Assembly: GCA_016649875.1 (NCBI GenBank)
Contig: JAENWW010000009.1
Location: forward strand, 1 to 64,000
Origin: Coriobacteriia bacterium
GTDB lineage: Bacteria; Actinomycetota; Coriobacteriia; WRKU01; JAENWW01
Length of the DNA: 64,000 nucleotides
Direction: 5' to 3'
Shown: positions 37,546 through 45,862 of the stretch, piece by piece
Position numbering within the stretch: position 1 is the stretch's first letter
Layout: the number at the start of each line of letters is the position of its first letter
Notes under the pieces: generated by a model
Told to the model about the DNA's origin: nothing
The model's database searches: none
Seen by the model: the letters and a program-made list of their open reading frames with translations, nothing else
Program-made: the position numbers and the translations under genes

Positions 37546-39429
37546 CTATGCCTGGTTCCGTTTCTCGAGAACCATCACCGCTTCCTCAAGCCCAAGCTCT
37601 TCAAGTTTCTCGCTGGTCGGTATACCCTCACGTGTCCAATTCCGCGCATCATAATAATCATTGAGCATAAAATCAAGCTCGTCTTTAGTGATTATCTGAC
37701 CTTTGGATTCGCCTTCCTTAATCGCTTCGGTCATGATTCTTTCTGGGAAGGTATCCTCGGCTCGTGTGAATCCAGCTGTGATATTAAAAACTCTTGCAAG
37801 GTTATTCACTCTTTCACCAACTCTGCCGACATCTTCCTTTGTGAGACCAATGCCGGTGGCTCCATTCACCATGTCAGCGGTATTCTGCTCAGCTATGGGC
37901 GCAAGCGCCATGTCCATAAGGAAGCCACACATCGTCGGACAATCAGTGGTTGCGCATCTGATATCCTGGTTCCATTTCGTCAGCCAGCCCTTTCCCTCCG
38001 GAGTAAACCGGTCATATGGACTTGGTACAGGGATCCCAAAAATTTCCTGAAATGCATATCCCCGATTGTGGTCTGCTCCTGTATAGCTTGTTGCAAAGTT
38101 GAGACCGTGGGCCTTTGCGCCTCTTGGGTCGTAGGCCGGAAGCTCAAGCCCTTTCACATGCATGGCGTATTTCCCTGTATCAGCGCCAAGTCTTTCAGCC
38201 ATGGCTTTTGACCCGTCACAAAGCATTTCCCCAAGACCGTCCCTTCTAAAGGCAATCTCAGTGATTAAATATGACACTGCTTCATGGTTTCCGAATCTCA
38301 AATCGAGGCCCTGTGTATCCTCCAATGTCAAAATACCTTTTTCAAAAAGTTCCATGGCAAAAGCTATGGTAACCCCCGTTGACATAGTGTCCAATCCAAA
38401 CTTGTCACACAGGTGGTCGTTATATATGATGCTGTCGATATCATCGACTCCCACTACACTGCCAAGGCTATAATAGGTCTCATATTCAGGATGAGACATC
38501 CCGCCTTCATATTTACCGCCTCTTGCAAGCTTGAGCTGGGTGCATCCTACAGGGCATCCGTAGCAGTGCTCACTTCCTTTATGTCTGCTTAAACTTACAG
38601 CCACTCCGATAATTTTTGAATAATCCTTCTCTCCGGTTTTTTGATAATTTTCTGAAGGAAATATCCCCAAAGCCGATGTAGCCTCCACTACCATCGGCGT
38701 GCCAAGCTTTGAAAATTCAGGGTAAAGTACCGGGCTACTTTTCATGGCGTCGAGCATAAATTGTCTGGCCTTTTTAAACTCCGCCTCATTTGCAATGGGA
38801 ACCTTTTTTGTTCCTCTGACAGCAATGGCTTTTAGGTTTTTGGAACCCATAACGGCTCCGACACCTTTTCTTCCAAATGCCCTTCGCTCATTAATTATAG
38901 CTGCCATCTTTGAAAGGTTTTCTCCTGCCTGGCCGATGCATGCTATCCTGATATTCTGGTCGTTAAGCTCTTGCTTGATGATGGTCTGGGTGTCCATTGT
39001 ATCCATTCCCCAAACCTTTTCTGCCTTCTTGATAGAGACCTTATCATCGTTTATCCAAAGGTAAACGGGTGTTTCCGATTTCCCTTCGATGATGAGAACA
39101 TCATAGCCGGCAAACTTAAGTTCCACCGGTAAATAGCCGCCTGAAAGCGCCATACCTACAGCGCCGGTCAACGGTGATTTTGTTGTCAGCGCCATTCTAC
39201 TTGCGCAGGGTGCTGAAGTACCGCTGAGCGGTCCAGGTGCAAAAATCAACTTATTGTCAGGGCCAAGTGGATCTGTATCTCCGGGTACCTCATCAAAAAG
39301 ATACTTTATTCCAAATCCCGCTCCTCCGATATAGTCTTTTGCAATTTTCTCCGGTAATTCCTCGACTGTTATTTCCTCGGTTGTCAGATTCACCCTGAGA
39401 ACCTTGCCCATGTAACCGCCTTTATACAT
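37546..39429 (-). CDS. aor: Aldehyde:ferredoxin oxidoreductase (tungsten/molybdenum)
   Basis: The 627-residue enzyme oxidises aldehydes to carboxylic acids with ferredoxin. The N-terminal 'GGAGFGIKYLFDEV' and 'FAPGPLSGTSAPCASRM' contact the bis-pterin; the 4Fe-4S ligands lie in 'HCYGCPVGCTQ' (CxxCxxxC) and a distal Cys in 'TDCPTMCGFL'; 'HVKGLELPAYDPRGAKAHGL' is conserved. It is preceded by GGAAAGGAG. Codon use looks more AT-rich than in the neighbouring core genes, and a decayed VWA gene lies directly upstream, so the locus was probably acquired. No dedicated ferredoxin gene is adjacent. Confidence 0.95.
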   Translation of the reverse strand: MYKGGYMGKVLRVNLTTEEITVEELPEKIAKDYIGGAGFGIKYLFDEVPGDTDPLGPDNKLIFAPGPLSGTSAPCASRMALTTKSPLTGAVGMALSGGYLPVELKFAGYDVLIIEGKSETPVYLWINDDKVSIKKAEKVWGMDTMDTQTIIKQELNDQNIRIACIGQAGENLSKMAAIINERRAFGRKGVGAVMGSKNLKAIAVRGTKKVPIANEAEFKKARQFMLDAMKSSPVLYPEFSKLGTPMVVEATSALGIFPSENYQKTGEKDYSKIIGVAVSLSRHKGSEHCYGCPVGCTQLKLARGGKYEGGMSHPEYETYYSLGSVVGVDDIDSIIYNDHLCDKFGLDTMSTGVTIAFAMELFEKGILTLEDTQGLDLRFGNHEAVSYLITEIAFRRDGLGEMLCDGSKAMAERLGADTGKYAMHVKGLELPAYDPRGAKAHGLNFATSYTGADHNRGYAFQEIFGIPVPSPYDRFTPEGKGWLTKWNQDIRCATTDCPTMCGFLMDMALAPIAEQNTADMVNGATGIGLTKEDVGRVGERVNNLARVFNITAGFTRAEDTFPERIMTEAIKEGESKGQIITKDELDFMLNDYYDARNWTREGIPTSEKLEELGLEEAVMVLEKRNQA

Positions 39430-39433
39430 AACA

Positions 39434-39664
39434 CTATCTCCTTTCCAACAGGATTATTAATCTTGGATTATCAAGGTTATCTTCAATCTTTTCTTTGATT
39501 TTTTCATGGGTGTATTCACGACTGGCGTTTCCCCTGCCATCGGTGGTGATCACAAACAACACCTGATCCGCCCGTTGATCTTCACTGGTGTGGCGCTGTA
39601 CGTTTCCAATCGTTTTAAACTGCCCGAAGACACTTAGCTCAATGCTGGTCAGTATCTGCTGTTT
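39434..39664 (-). pseudogene. Remnant of a VWA-domain protein gene
   Basis: An open minus-strand frame of about 76 codons without a start reads 'GNVQRHTSEDQRADQVLFV' then 'ITTDGRGNASREYTHEKIKE'. That is the end of a von Willebrand A-like domain in which 'VIITDGxENASREYTYEKV' is the usual motif; here GLEN has become GRGN. The frame ends in the ribosome-binding site of aor. The upstream two thirds of such a domain are missing, so this is a decayed fragment. Confidence 0.65.
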
Positions 39665-39713
39665 CTATGGTAGTTCGACCGATATTTCGAGTAGTATTCA
39701 GAGAGGAGGCATC

Positions 39714-40697
39714 ATGAGACAAACGACATCAAGCACAACCGGGAAAACGAAAGAAATCTACTTTGCCGGTGGATGTTTTTGGGGCACGGAGAAATTCTTC
39801 AAGGCGATCCCGGGAGTCGGCGAAGTCGTGAGCGGCTACGCGCAAGGCGGCGTGAGCGAGGCGCCCTCCTACGAATCGGTTTGCACGGGTCAAACTGGAT
39901 GCACAGAGACCGTCAAGGTCGTTTACGACCCGAGCGTCATAAGCCTCGACGCGCTAGTACTCGCGTTCTTCCACATCATCGACCCCACCGTCAAAAACCG
40001 TCAAGGCGCCGACATCGGTTCGCAATATCAGACCGGCATCTATTACACCGACGAGCAAGATTTCGCGGCAATCGACAAGATCATGCACATCGAGGACGCC
40101 ATCCACGGCGGCATCAGAGTCGAAGCCGAAAAACTCACGCACTTCTATCCTGCTGAGGAATACCATCAAGACTATCTCGCAAAAAATCAGGGCGGCTACT
40201 GCCACGTGCCCCTCTCGGCATTCCGCACGATCGACGAAATCGTCCATGAGGCGAACCGCCTTGGCCTCCCCACCGATCAAGCCATTATCGAGGCGTTTGC
40301 TCCCGAGGAGTATCGCGTCACGCAACTCGGCGCGACCGAGGAGCCGTTCGCCCATAAATACGCCGGTTCGATGGAGCGCGGCCTCTACGTCGACATCACC
40401 ACAGGCGAGCCGCTCTTCACAAGCGACGACAAATATCTCAGTTCATGCGGCTGGCCGGCGTTCACCAGAACCGTCGATGAGAACGCCGCGGTCGAAAAAG
40501 TGGATACCTCCCACAACAGGGTGCGCACCGAGGTCCGCAGCTCACAGGGCGACGCGCATCTCGGCCATGTCTTTACCGGCGACGCCGAATCCCCCAACGG
40601 CACGCGCTACTGCATCAACGGCGCGGCGCTGCGGTTTATCCCCTACGATGACCTCGAAAAAGAGGGCTACGGAGAGTACCGCGACTACATTGTTTAG
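39714..40697 (+). CDS. msrAB: Fused peptide methionine sulfoxide reductase MsrA-MsrB
   Basis: The 327-residue protein repairs both S- and R-methionine sulfoxide. The MsrA domain (about 15-170) starts 'EIYFAGGCFWGTEKFF', with the catalytic Cys in GCFWG. The MsrB domain (about 195-325) has 'SSCGWPAFTR', 'SQGDAHLGHVF' and the catalytic Cys in 'RYCINGAALRF'. The zinc-binding CxxC pairs of one MsrB class are absent. The start at 39714 follows GAGAGGAGGC. The codon use is like the core genome, in contrast to aor. Confidence 0.95.
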   Translation: MRQTTSSTTGKTKEIYFAGGCFWGTEKFFKAIPGVGEVVSGYAQGGVSEAPSYESVCTGQTGCTETVKVVYDPSVISLDALVLAFFHIIDPTVKNRQGADIGSQYQTGIYYTDEQDFAAIDKIMHIEDAIHGGIRVEAEKLTHFYPAEEYHQDYLAKNQGGYCHVPLSAFRTIDEIVHEANRLGLPTDQAIIEAFAPEEYRVTQLGATEEPFAHKYAGSMERGLYVDITTGEPLFTSDDKYLSSCGWPAFTRTVDENAAVEKVDTSHNRVRTEVRSSQGDAHLGHVFTGDAESPNGTRYCINGAALRFIPYDDLEKEGYGEYRDYIV

Positions 40698-41098
40698 CAC
40701 GGCTATCAAACGCAACACAATGCAGGTGTTCCTTAACAGAATGGGCTATGACCTTGTCCAAAAATGAACTACAATCCTGCTCGGCGGTGTCGTCTGGCCC
40801 GCATAAAACGTGTTCTACAACACATTTTCGGGCAAGACAACGACTTATGCCTTAACGAAGGAGCTAGAACCAGACGCAATTTCACGTGCTGAACGGTTGG
40901 CGCGCTCATGATTTTGATTTGCGTCTGTTGCTTCTTGGTTGATTCAACCGAGACGACAATGTCGCAAATCAAAGGACAGCTAATAGACATAGCCAAAAAT
41001 CAGGGCACCTTACTTCCAAGCATAATTGTATCCGCATCTCCTGCGAAAACACTTGTTATCGAAAAGTTTGAGATATTATTTAAAGTAAATCTCGCTTG
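40698..41098. other. 401-bp intergenic region without a recognised gene
   Basis: This stretch between msrAB and the convergent orphan gene has short open frames on both strands with no family resemblance and no good ribosome-binding sites. No clear terminator hairpin was found after msrAB. The first 100 bp resemble the core genome in composition and the remainder is AT-richer, suggesting decayed sequence next to an acquired gene. Confidence 0.4.
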
Positions 41099-42619
41099 CT
41101 ATTTCATAAAATATCCCATGGTCAATGAAGCAAACGAAAGTAACACCGATATTAATGCAACAATGATGGCAATTTTTTGAGTTCTTCTATTTGAAATTAC
41201 ATTAGAAAAATTAGTTGACGCTATAAACATGTTCTCAATGTGATTTGAGACCATCTCTACTTCTCGGGAGCGTAAGCGTTGATATGAAAAGATTTCTTGG
41301 TTAAAGCTTCTAGGATAGTGGGGGTTATCCTGAAATAAATGGATTTCTTTCTTTTCATCTTCCATATATGAATCTGGCAATGCATCAACATCTTTGCACA
41401 CGGACAACATGCCAAAGATTTGAGCCAATAATGTTCGTTCAGCCTCTTTCATCGCTTTGTTGGCGCCTTTATTGTTATTTGCTGCAATTGCATCCCTAAC
41501 GGAAGACAATTCGCAATAATAATCATCCAAAAGACAAGATAAGCCCCATTTTGCCATGAGGACTACGAGTTTGCGATTGCAAACAGCACCTATGCTTTGT
41601 CGAGTAGAACTACGTTTTAATCCTAAAAATTCGATAATCGCGCCATATCGACAGCCAATTATCATTCTGTGCTGGTTATTTCCTATCGGAGCCACAACTC
41701 TTGCCGCCGCACATCCTCGAAACCTCCATATCGAAGAACTATCCCCAAATCCTAAAAGCTTAAAAGCTCCAATCTTACTTAACAATGGCGAATATGGATC
41801 ATCATTTTCCGTAACGCATAACAATGCCGTTGGCGGCAATCTAGTCTCGCCAAATTTATGCTCTCCGGGAAGATATTTCGCAATCCAATCAGTGCACGTA
41901 TGTTCCATATCCTCAAGAACTTTATTTCCCGCTAAATTGAATCCAAGGGTTGGGCCACCAATTTGAAGGCATGCATTCTGATATTTTTTTATACCGAACA
42001 GATATTTGACCATTTTCGCAGGCGTATCTAAGCCCATAATTACTGTCTCTTTATAGTCTGCGGAAAGCGGCGCTTGCAACTTCCCAGCTAAGGAAGGATT
42101 GATTTCAAATCCAAATACCACTGCAGTAAGACTTGACGTTAGCGAGACAAGCGTGGCCTCAATTCTATCTACGCCATTTGGAATTTCAAGTCTCTTATTC
42201 TCGTGTCTTTTCCTGTCAATGCTAAAGAGGCAAAGTTCATCTATAACAGCGTGATGCCGATAGTTCGCAACCGTATCTGCCAATGAAGAGCCGAAACCTG
42301 CACTGGAAATCCCAAGCAATTGAATTTTCTCTACAAACTGAATTATTGTTGACGATGAATAATACTCAATAGCCCAGACATATGGAATGTCAAGACGTTC
42401 GCCCTGAGGCAGACGATTCTTATCATTGTCCTTTTTTGCATTTTCATCAGAAATCCATCGATGCTCACGATGACTGCTCAGGTTGTATTCAATTTCAAAC
42501 TTTGTATCAATACAGTCTTTTATGAAAAATATTCTCTTCCACACCTCATAACGATTCAACTTGCGAAATCTTTTATTGTCTAAAAAGCTCCAAAATTTGT
42601 GTTGCAACACATCTACCAC
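41099..42619 (-). CDS. Orphan 506-residue protein with C-terminal membrane anchor
   Basis: I do not recognise this protein. It is soluble for about 480 residues, with acidic and aromatic stretches and no P-loop, HTH or nuclease motif that I can identify, and ends in one transmembrane helix (about 480-503, 'KIAIIVALISVLLSFASLTMGYF') preceded by basic 'NRRTQ', the layout of a tail anchor. Isolated, AT-rich and flanked by 401-bp and 604-bp gaps, it looks horizontally acquired. A defence or membrane-surveillance role is possible but only inference. Confidence 0.6.
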   Translation of the reverse strand: MVDVLQHKFWSFLDNKRFRKLNRYEVWKRIFFIKDCIDTKFEIEYNLSSHREHRWISDENAKKDNDKNRLPQGERLDIPYVWAIEYYSSSTIIQFVEKIQLLGISSAGFGSSLADTVANYRHHAVIDELCLFSIDRKRHENKRLEIPNGVDRIEATLVSLTSSLTAVVFGFEINPSLAGKLQAPLSADYKETVIMGLDTPAKMVKYLFGIKKYQNACLQIGGPTLGFNLAGNKVLEDMEHTCTDWIAKYLPGEHKFGETRLPPTALLCVTENDDPYSPLLSKIGAFKLLGFGDSSSIWRFRGCAAARVVAPIGNNQHRMIIGCRYGAIIEFLGLKRSSTRQSIGAVCNRKLVVLMAKWGLSCLLDDYYCELSSVRDAIAANNNKGANKAMKEAERTLLAQIFGMLSVCKDVDALPDSYMEDEKKEIHLFQDNPHYPRSFNQEIFSYQRLRSREVEMVSNHIENMFIASTNFSNVISNRRTQKIAIIVALISVLLSFASLTMGYFMK

Positions 42620-43223
42620 CCCTCCACGTTTCGAGGCGAATAATTCACACGCAGTTAACGATGTCTCCCAAGAACGATAAAATCTCTAGGTACACATTTC
42701 TATCTTTTTGCTATCCAATGTGCACCTCTAAATTAATCAAAAATCGATATAGGAACAACGCTGGAGCTAACACTCCACAATAAATACCCCATCAAATCTT
42801 ATGCAGCATATTCATAATAAGTTAGTAAAAGCCTATTTACGAAATTATGGGCGTTAACGCAGCGCCATTCCACTAATATACTAGCAATCCTGCGTTAATT
42901 GGTGCAACATGCCGCTGTGCCTCACAGATTGTCCATTTGTTCATTACAATATAAGCGCTGAGTAAGTAGCTTGAACATTAAAACAGCCATAAGTTAATCG
43001 AGGCAAGCCGCACTCATCTCCAAATCGCTCGTGAAGTTTCTCATCGAAACATTTTCAAAAACACTATTTGCATAACATATCGCTTCAAAATTTAACAGGC
43101 TGAATAATACCCGCAGCCTGTTAGAGGATAGTTTGACCCGATGTGCCATGCTAAAATAAGCACCATCTACCATCGATATCTCATAGCCGCTTGTTTTTGG
43201 CTATCAGGACAAGGACACCATCC
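42620..43223. other. AT-rich 604-bp gap before mnmA
   Basis: No open reading frame with a plausible ribosome-binding site was found. The only structure seen is the perfect inverted repeat TAACAGGCTG-N11-CAGCCTGTTA at 43093-43123; without a T-tract it is not a clear terminator. The mnmA promoter probably lies after it. The region may be the decayed flank of the acquired orphan gene. Confidence 0.45.
43093..43123. repeat. Perfect 10-bp inverted repeat
   Basis: TAACAGGCTG and CAGCCTGTTA are exact complements separated by 11 nt, about 100 bp upstream of mnmA. It could be an operator or a hairpin ending an upstream transcript; nothing decides between these. Confidence 0.5.
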
Positions 43224-44306
43224 ATGAACAATCGCGCCATAATCGCCATGAGCGGCGGTGTGGATAGCTCGGTCGCCGCGTATCTGACCATCTCGCAAGG
43301 ATACGAGTGCGTCGGCGCGACCATGAAGCTTTTCAACAACGAAGACATCGGTCTCTGCCGCGAGGACTCCTGCTGTTCGTTCGAAGACGCCAAAGACGCC
43401 AAGTGCGTGGCCGCCAAGCTGGGCATGCCGCACTACGTGTTCAACTTCTCCGACAAGTTCGAGAGCGAAGTCATCCAGCGATTCATCGATGCCTATCGCC
43501 ACGGGCGCACCCCCAACCCCTGCATCGATTGCAACCGCTACCTCAAGTTCGAGCATCTCCTCAAACGTGCCGAGGAGCTCGACTACGACACGGTCGTCAC
43601 GGGGCACTATGCGCGCATCGAATGGGACGAATCGCGCGGCAGGTTCCTCCTCAAGAAAGCCGTCGATGAGACGAAGGACCAAAGCTACGTCCTATACACC
43701 ATGACGCAAGACCAGCTCGCGCACACCAGACTCCCCCTCGGGGGCTTGCGCAAAACACAGGTGAGGAAAATCGCCAAAGAGCAGGGGTTCATCAACGCGG
43801 ATAAAAGTGAGAGTCAAGACATCTGCTTCGTGCAAGACGGCGATTACGGCGCATTCATCGAGCAGCATTCCGACTTGGACAATGCCCCCGGAGACTTCAT
43901 CGATGTGCACGGGGACAAGCTCGGAACGCACCGCGGAATCATCCACTACACGGTCGGGCAGCGGAAAGGCCTGGGCGTGGCAGCCGCGCAACCGTTCTAT
44001 GTCAAAGAGATCCGCGCGCTGGAGAACACGGTCGTATTGTGCGAACAAGAAGGCCTGTATTCGAAGAGTTTGTCGGCCGATCGTGTCAACATGATCGCCG
44101 TGGAAAAGCTCGACGGTCCCACGCGCTTGCAGGTCCGCACCCGCTATCGCCAAGAGGAACAATGGGCAACCGTCATACAGACCGGCCCCGACTCACTTGA
44201 AGTGACGTTCGATAAGCCGCAGTGCGCAATCGCTCCCGGTCAAGCCGTCGTGCTCTATGACGGCGATATCGTGGTCGGCGGCGGAACGATAGTCGTTAGC
44301 GAGTGA
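43224..44306 (+). CDS. mnmA: tRNA 2-thiouridine(34) synthase MnmA
   Basis: The 360-residue enzyme thiolates U34 of Glu, Gln and Lys tRNAs. The PP-loop 'IIAMSGGVDSSVAAYL' lies at residues 6-21. The catalytic cysteines are in 'NPCIDCNRYLKFEHLL' near 99 and 'ESQDICFVQDGDYG' near 203. The C-terminal 'PGDFIDVHGDKLGTHRGIIHYTVGQRKGLG' region contacts tRNA (only part quoted: GTHRGIIHYTVGQRKGLG). The start at 43224 follows an AAGGAC; a longer reading to 43191 adds non-conserved residues. Confidence 0.96.
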   Translation: MNNRAIIAMSGGVDSSVAAYLTISQGYECVGATMKLFNNEDIGLCREDSCCSFEDAKDAKCVAAKLGMPHYVFNFSDKFESEVIQRFIDAYRHGRTPNPCIDCNRYLKFEHLLKRAEELDYDTVVTGHYARIEWDESRGRFLLKKAVDETKDQSYVLYTMTQDQLAHTRLPLGGLRKTQVRKIAKEQGFINADKSESQDICFVQDGDYGAFIEQHSDLDNAPGDFIDVHGDKLGTHRGIIHYTVGQRKGLGVAAAQPFYVKEIRALENTVVLCEQEGLYSKSLSADRVNMIAVEKLDGPTRLQVRTRYRQEEQWATVIQTGPDSLEVTFDKPQCAIAPGQAVVLYDGDIVVGGGTIVVSE

Positions 44307-44385
44307 CAGACAAGTATGCAATGCCCGTCAGTTTCAGGTACGCTTATCTAAAGTGTCTGCTCGCTTCTGAAAGACGGTTACACTA

Positions 44386-45269
44386 ATGGGCAAACCAAAT
44401 GAACTTGTCATATTCAGTACGATGGATGAGCAAATCTCTCTACCGGTAAAAATTGATGATGATACGGTCTGGCTGACGAAAGACCAGATGGCAGATTTAT
44501 TCAACCGAGATAGAACAGTCATCTCTCGTCACATTACCAATATCTACAAAGAAAACGAGCTTGACCAAGAAACAACTTGTGCAAAATATGCACAAGTTCA
44601 AACTGAAGGTGAACGCAAGGTCTCTCGTTCTGTTGATGTGTATAGCCTCGACGTAATCATTTCAGTCGGATACCGCGTAAAATCACAACGTGGTGTTGAG
44701 TTCCGTCGCTGGGCCAATAAAATCTTAAAGGAATATATTACTCGAGGCTATGCGCTCAATGCCACTCGACTCGAGCAGCTTGGCACAATTGTCAAGCTCA
44801 TGAAACGCACCGCCAATAGCCTCGACGCGCAACAAGTTCTCGGTGTTGTAGAGCAATACTCACGCGCCCTAAATATATTAGATGACTATGACCACCAAAG
44901 AATCACGAGGCCGGATGGCACCCCTGCAATATATGTACTTTCATATGAAGAGTGCGTTACGCTTATAAATAAAATGAAGAATCACGAAACAAGCGATTTG
45001 TTCGGACACGAAAAAGATGAATCGCTCAAAGGGAGCATCGGGGCCGTCTATCAGAGTTTTAAGGGAGCCGACCTCTATTCGTCCGTTGAAGAAAAGGCTG
45101 CAATGCCGCGCTCTTTCTCTATTTCTTGGATAAGAACGAGATATTGTTCATCAATGACAAAAAACTAATCGATGACTACACTCTCGTCGCTATCACGATA
45201 ATGATTGCTGAGTCTCGGCCGAAAGAGAAAGAAATAATGATTAGCTTGGTTATGAATTCTTTAATGTAA
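44386..45269 (+). pseudogene. RhuM-Fic gene with the Fic active site deleted
   Basis: The first 240 residues are an intact RhuM-type N-terminal domain, with 'QMADLFNRDRTVISRHITNIY', 'VDVYSLDVIISVGYRVKSQRG' and 'FRRWANKILKEYITRGYALN'. At about 45105 'SSVEEKAA' breaks into an unrelated 20-residue tail ending at 45168. Two bases over, the frame resumes 'NAALFLYFLDKNEILFIND' and ends at 45269, the normal C-terminus of the Fic domain. The segment that should carry the catalytic HPFxDGNKR loop is missing between the two, so a deletion of several tens of bases shifted the frame. The product cannot AMPylate. Confidence 0.85.
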
Positions 45270-45323
45270 CGAGCCAAAAGTTCTGCCGAATACTGGGACA
45301 AAACGTTATTGGCCATATTCGGC

Positions 45324-45506
45324 TTAGCTCCACCCGTACTTGAGAACATAGAGGATTACATAAACCCACCCGAAGATTCCGTGAAAAATCGTCCAAAAAA
45401 TCGAATTAGATGCCGCGTAGGAAATAACCATTGCAAGTGCCGTTCCAAAAGAGATTCCAGCTTTTACCGTCGATCGCACCGCGGTGCCTCCATAATTCGT
45501 CGTCAT
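45324..45506 (-). CDS. Small membrane protein
   Basis: The 60-residue protein starts after a strong GGGAGG site at 45506 and has two hydrophobic stretches with 'SFGTALAMVISYAASNSIFWTIFHG' and 'GWVYVILYVLKYGW'. This is the pattern of short two-helix proteins widespread in Firmicutes and Actinomycetota. The function is unknown. Met1 of the longer frame (45563) lacks a ribosome-binding site. Confidence 0.6.
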   Translation of the reverse strand: MTTNYGGTAVRSTVKAGISFGTALAMVISYAASNSIFWTIFHGIFGWVYVILYVLKYGWS

Positions 45507-45634
45507 ATATGCCGCCTCCCGATCATATCGTCCACCTTGCGCAAGCAACATCACTCCGCCCACAAGTCTTGCCTATATTCTAACGCATAGTGCTCTTTTG
45601 CTCCTGAATTCAACTACAATATCATTAATCAGGT

Positions 45635-45850
45635 TTGAAAAAGTGCCGAGCGGAAGAAGCCGTCAACCCATTCTACGGTCGCAAAGGCATGGGCGTTATC
45701 CGTAACCCCAAAAAAGCACTCTACAATTTCGGGTACAAGCGCACAACATTCGGAGGAATCAGCGGTTCGCGAAAATCGCTCGGCTGCTGCCTATATCTGC
45801 TGGTCATCGCACTTTCCGCAGTTGTGCTCGCCATCGCCTTCATCAGCTGA
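45635..45850 (+). CDS. Small membrane protein with NPKKALYN motif
   Basis: The 71-residue frame has 'NPFYGRKGMGVIRNPKKALYNFGY', which resembles short conserved proteins of unknown role carrying 'RNPKKAxYNKxYNKTTFG', followed by a C-terminal transmembrane helix 'CCLYLLVIALSAVVLAIAFI'. The true start may be the TTG at 45635 or the ATG at 45689, which has AAAGG upstream. It is divergent from the neighbouring small membrane protein. Confidence 0.5.
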   Translation: MKKCRAEEAVNPFYGRKGMGVIRNPKKALYNFGYKRTTFGGISGSRKSLGCCLYLLVIALSAVVLAIAFIS

Positions 45851-45862
45851 TCTGCAGTCGGC

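Noticed and set aside
40908-41180. Small 90-codon plus-strand frame
   Set aside because: It overlaps the orphan gene's 3' end in antisense, has no ribosome-binding site or family pattern.
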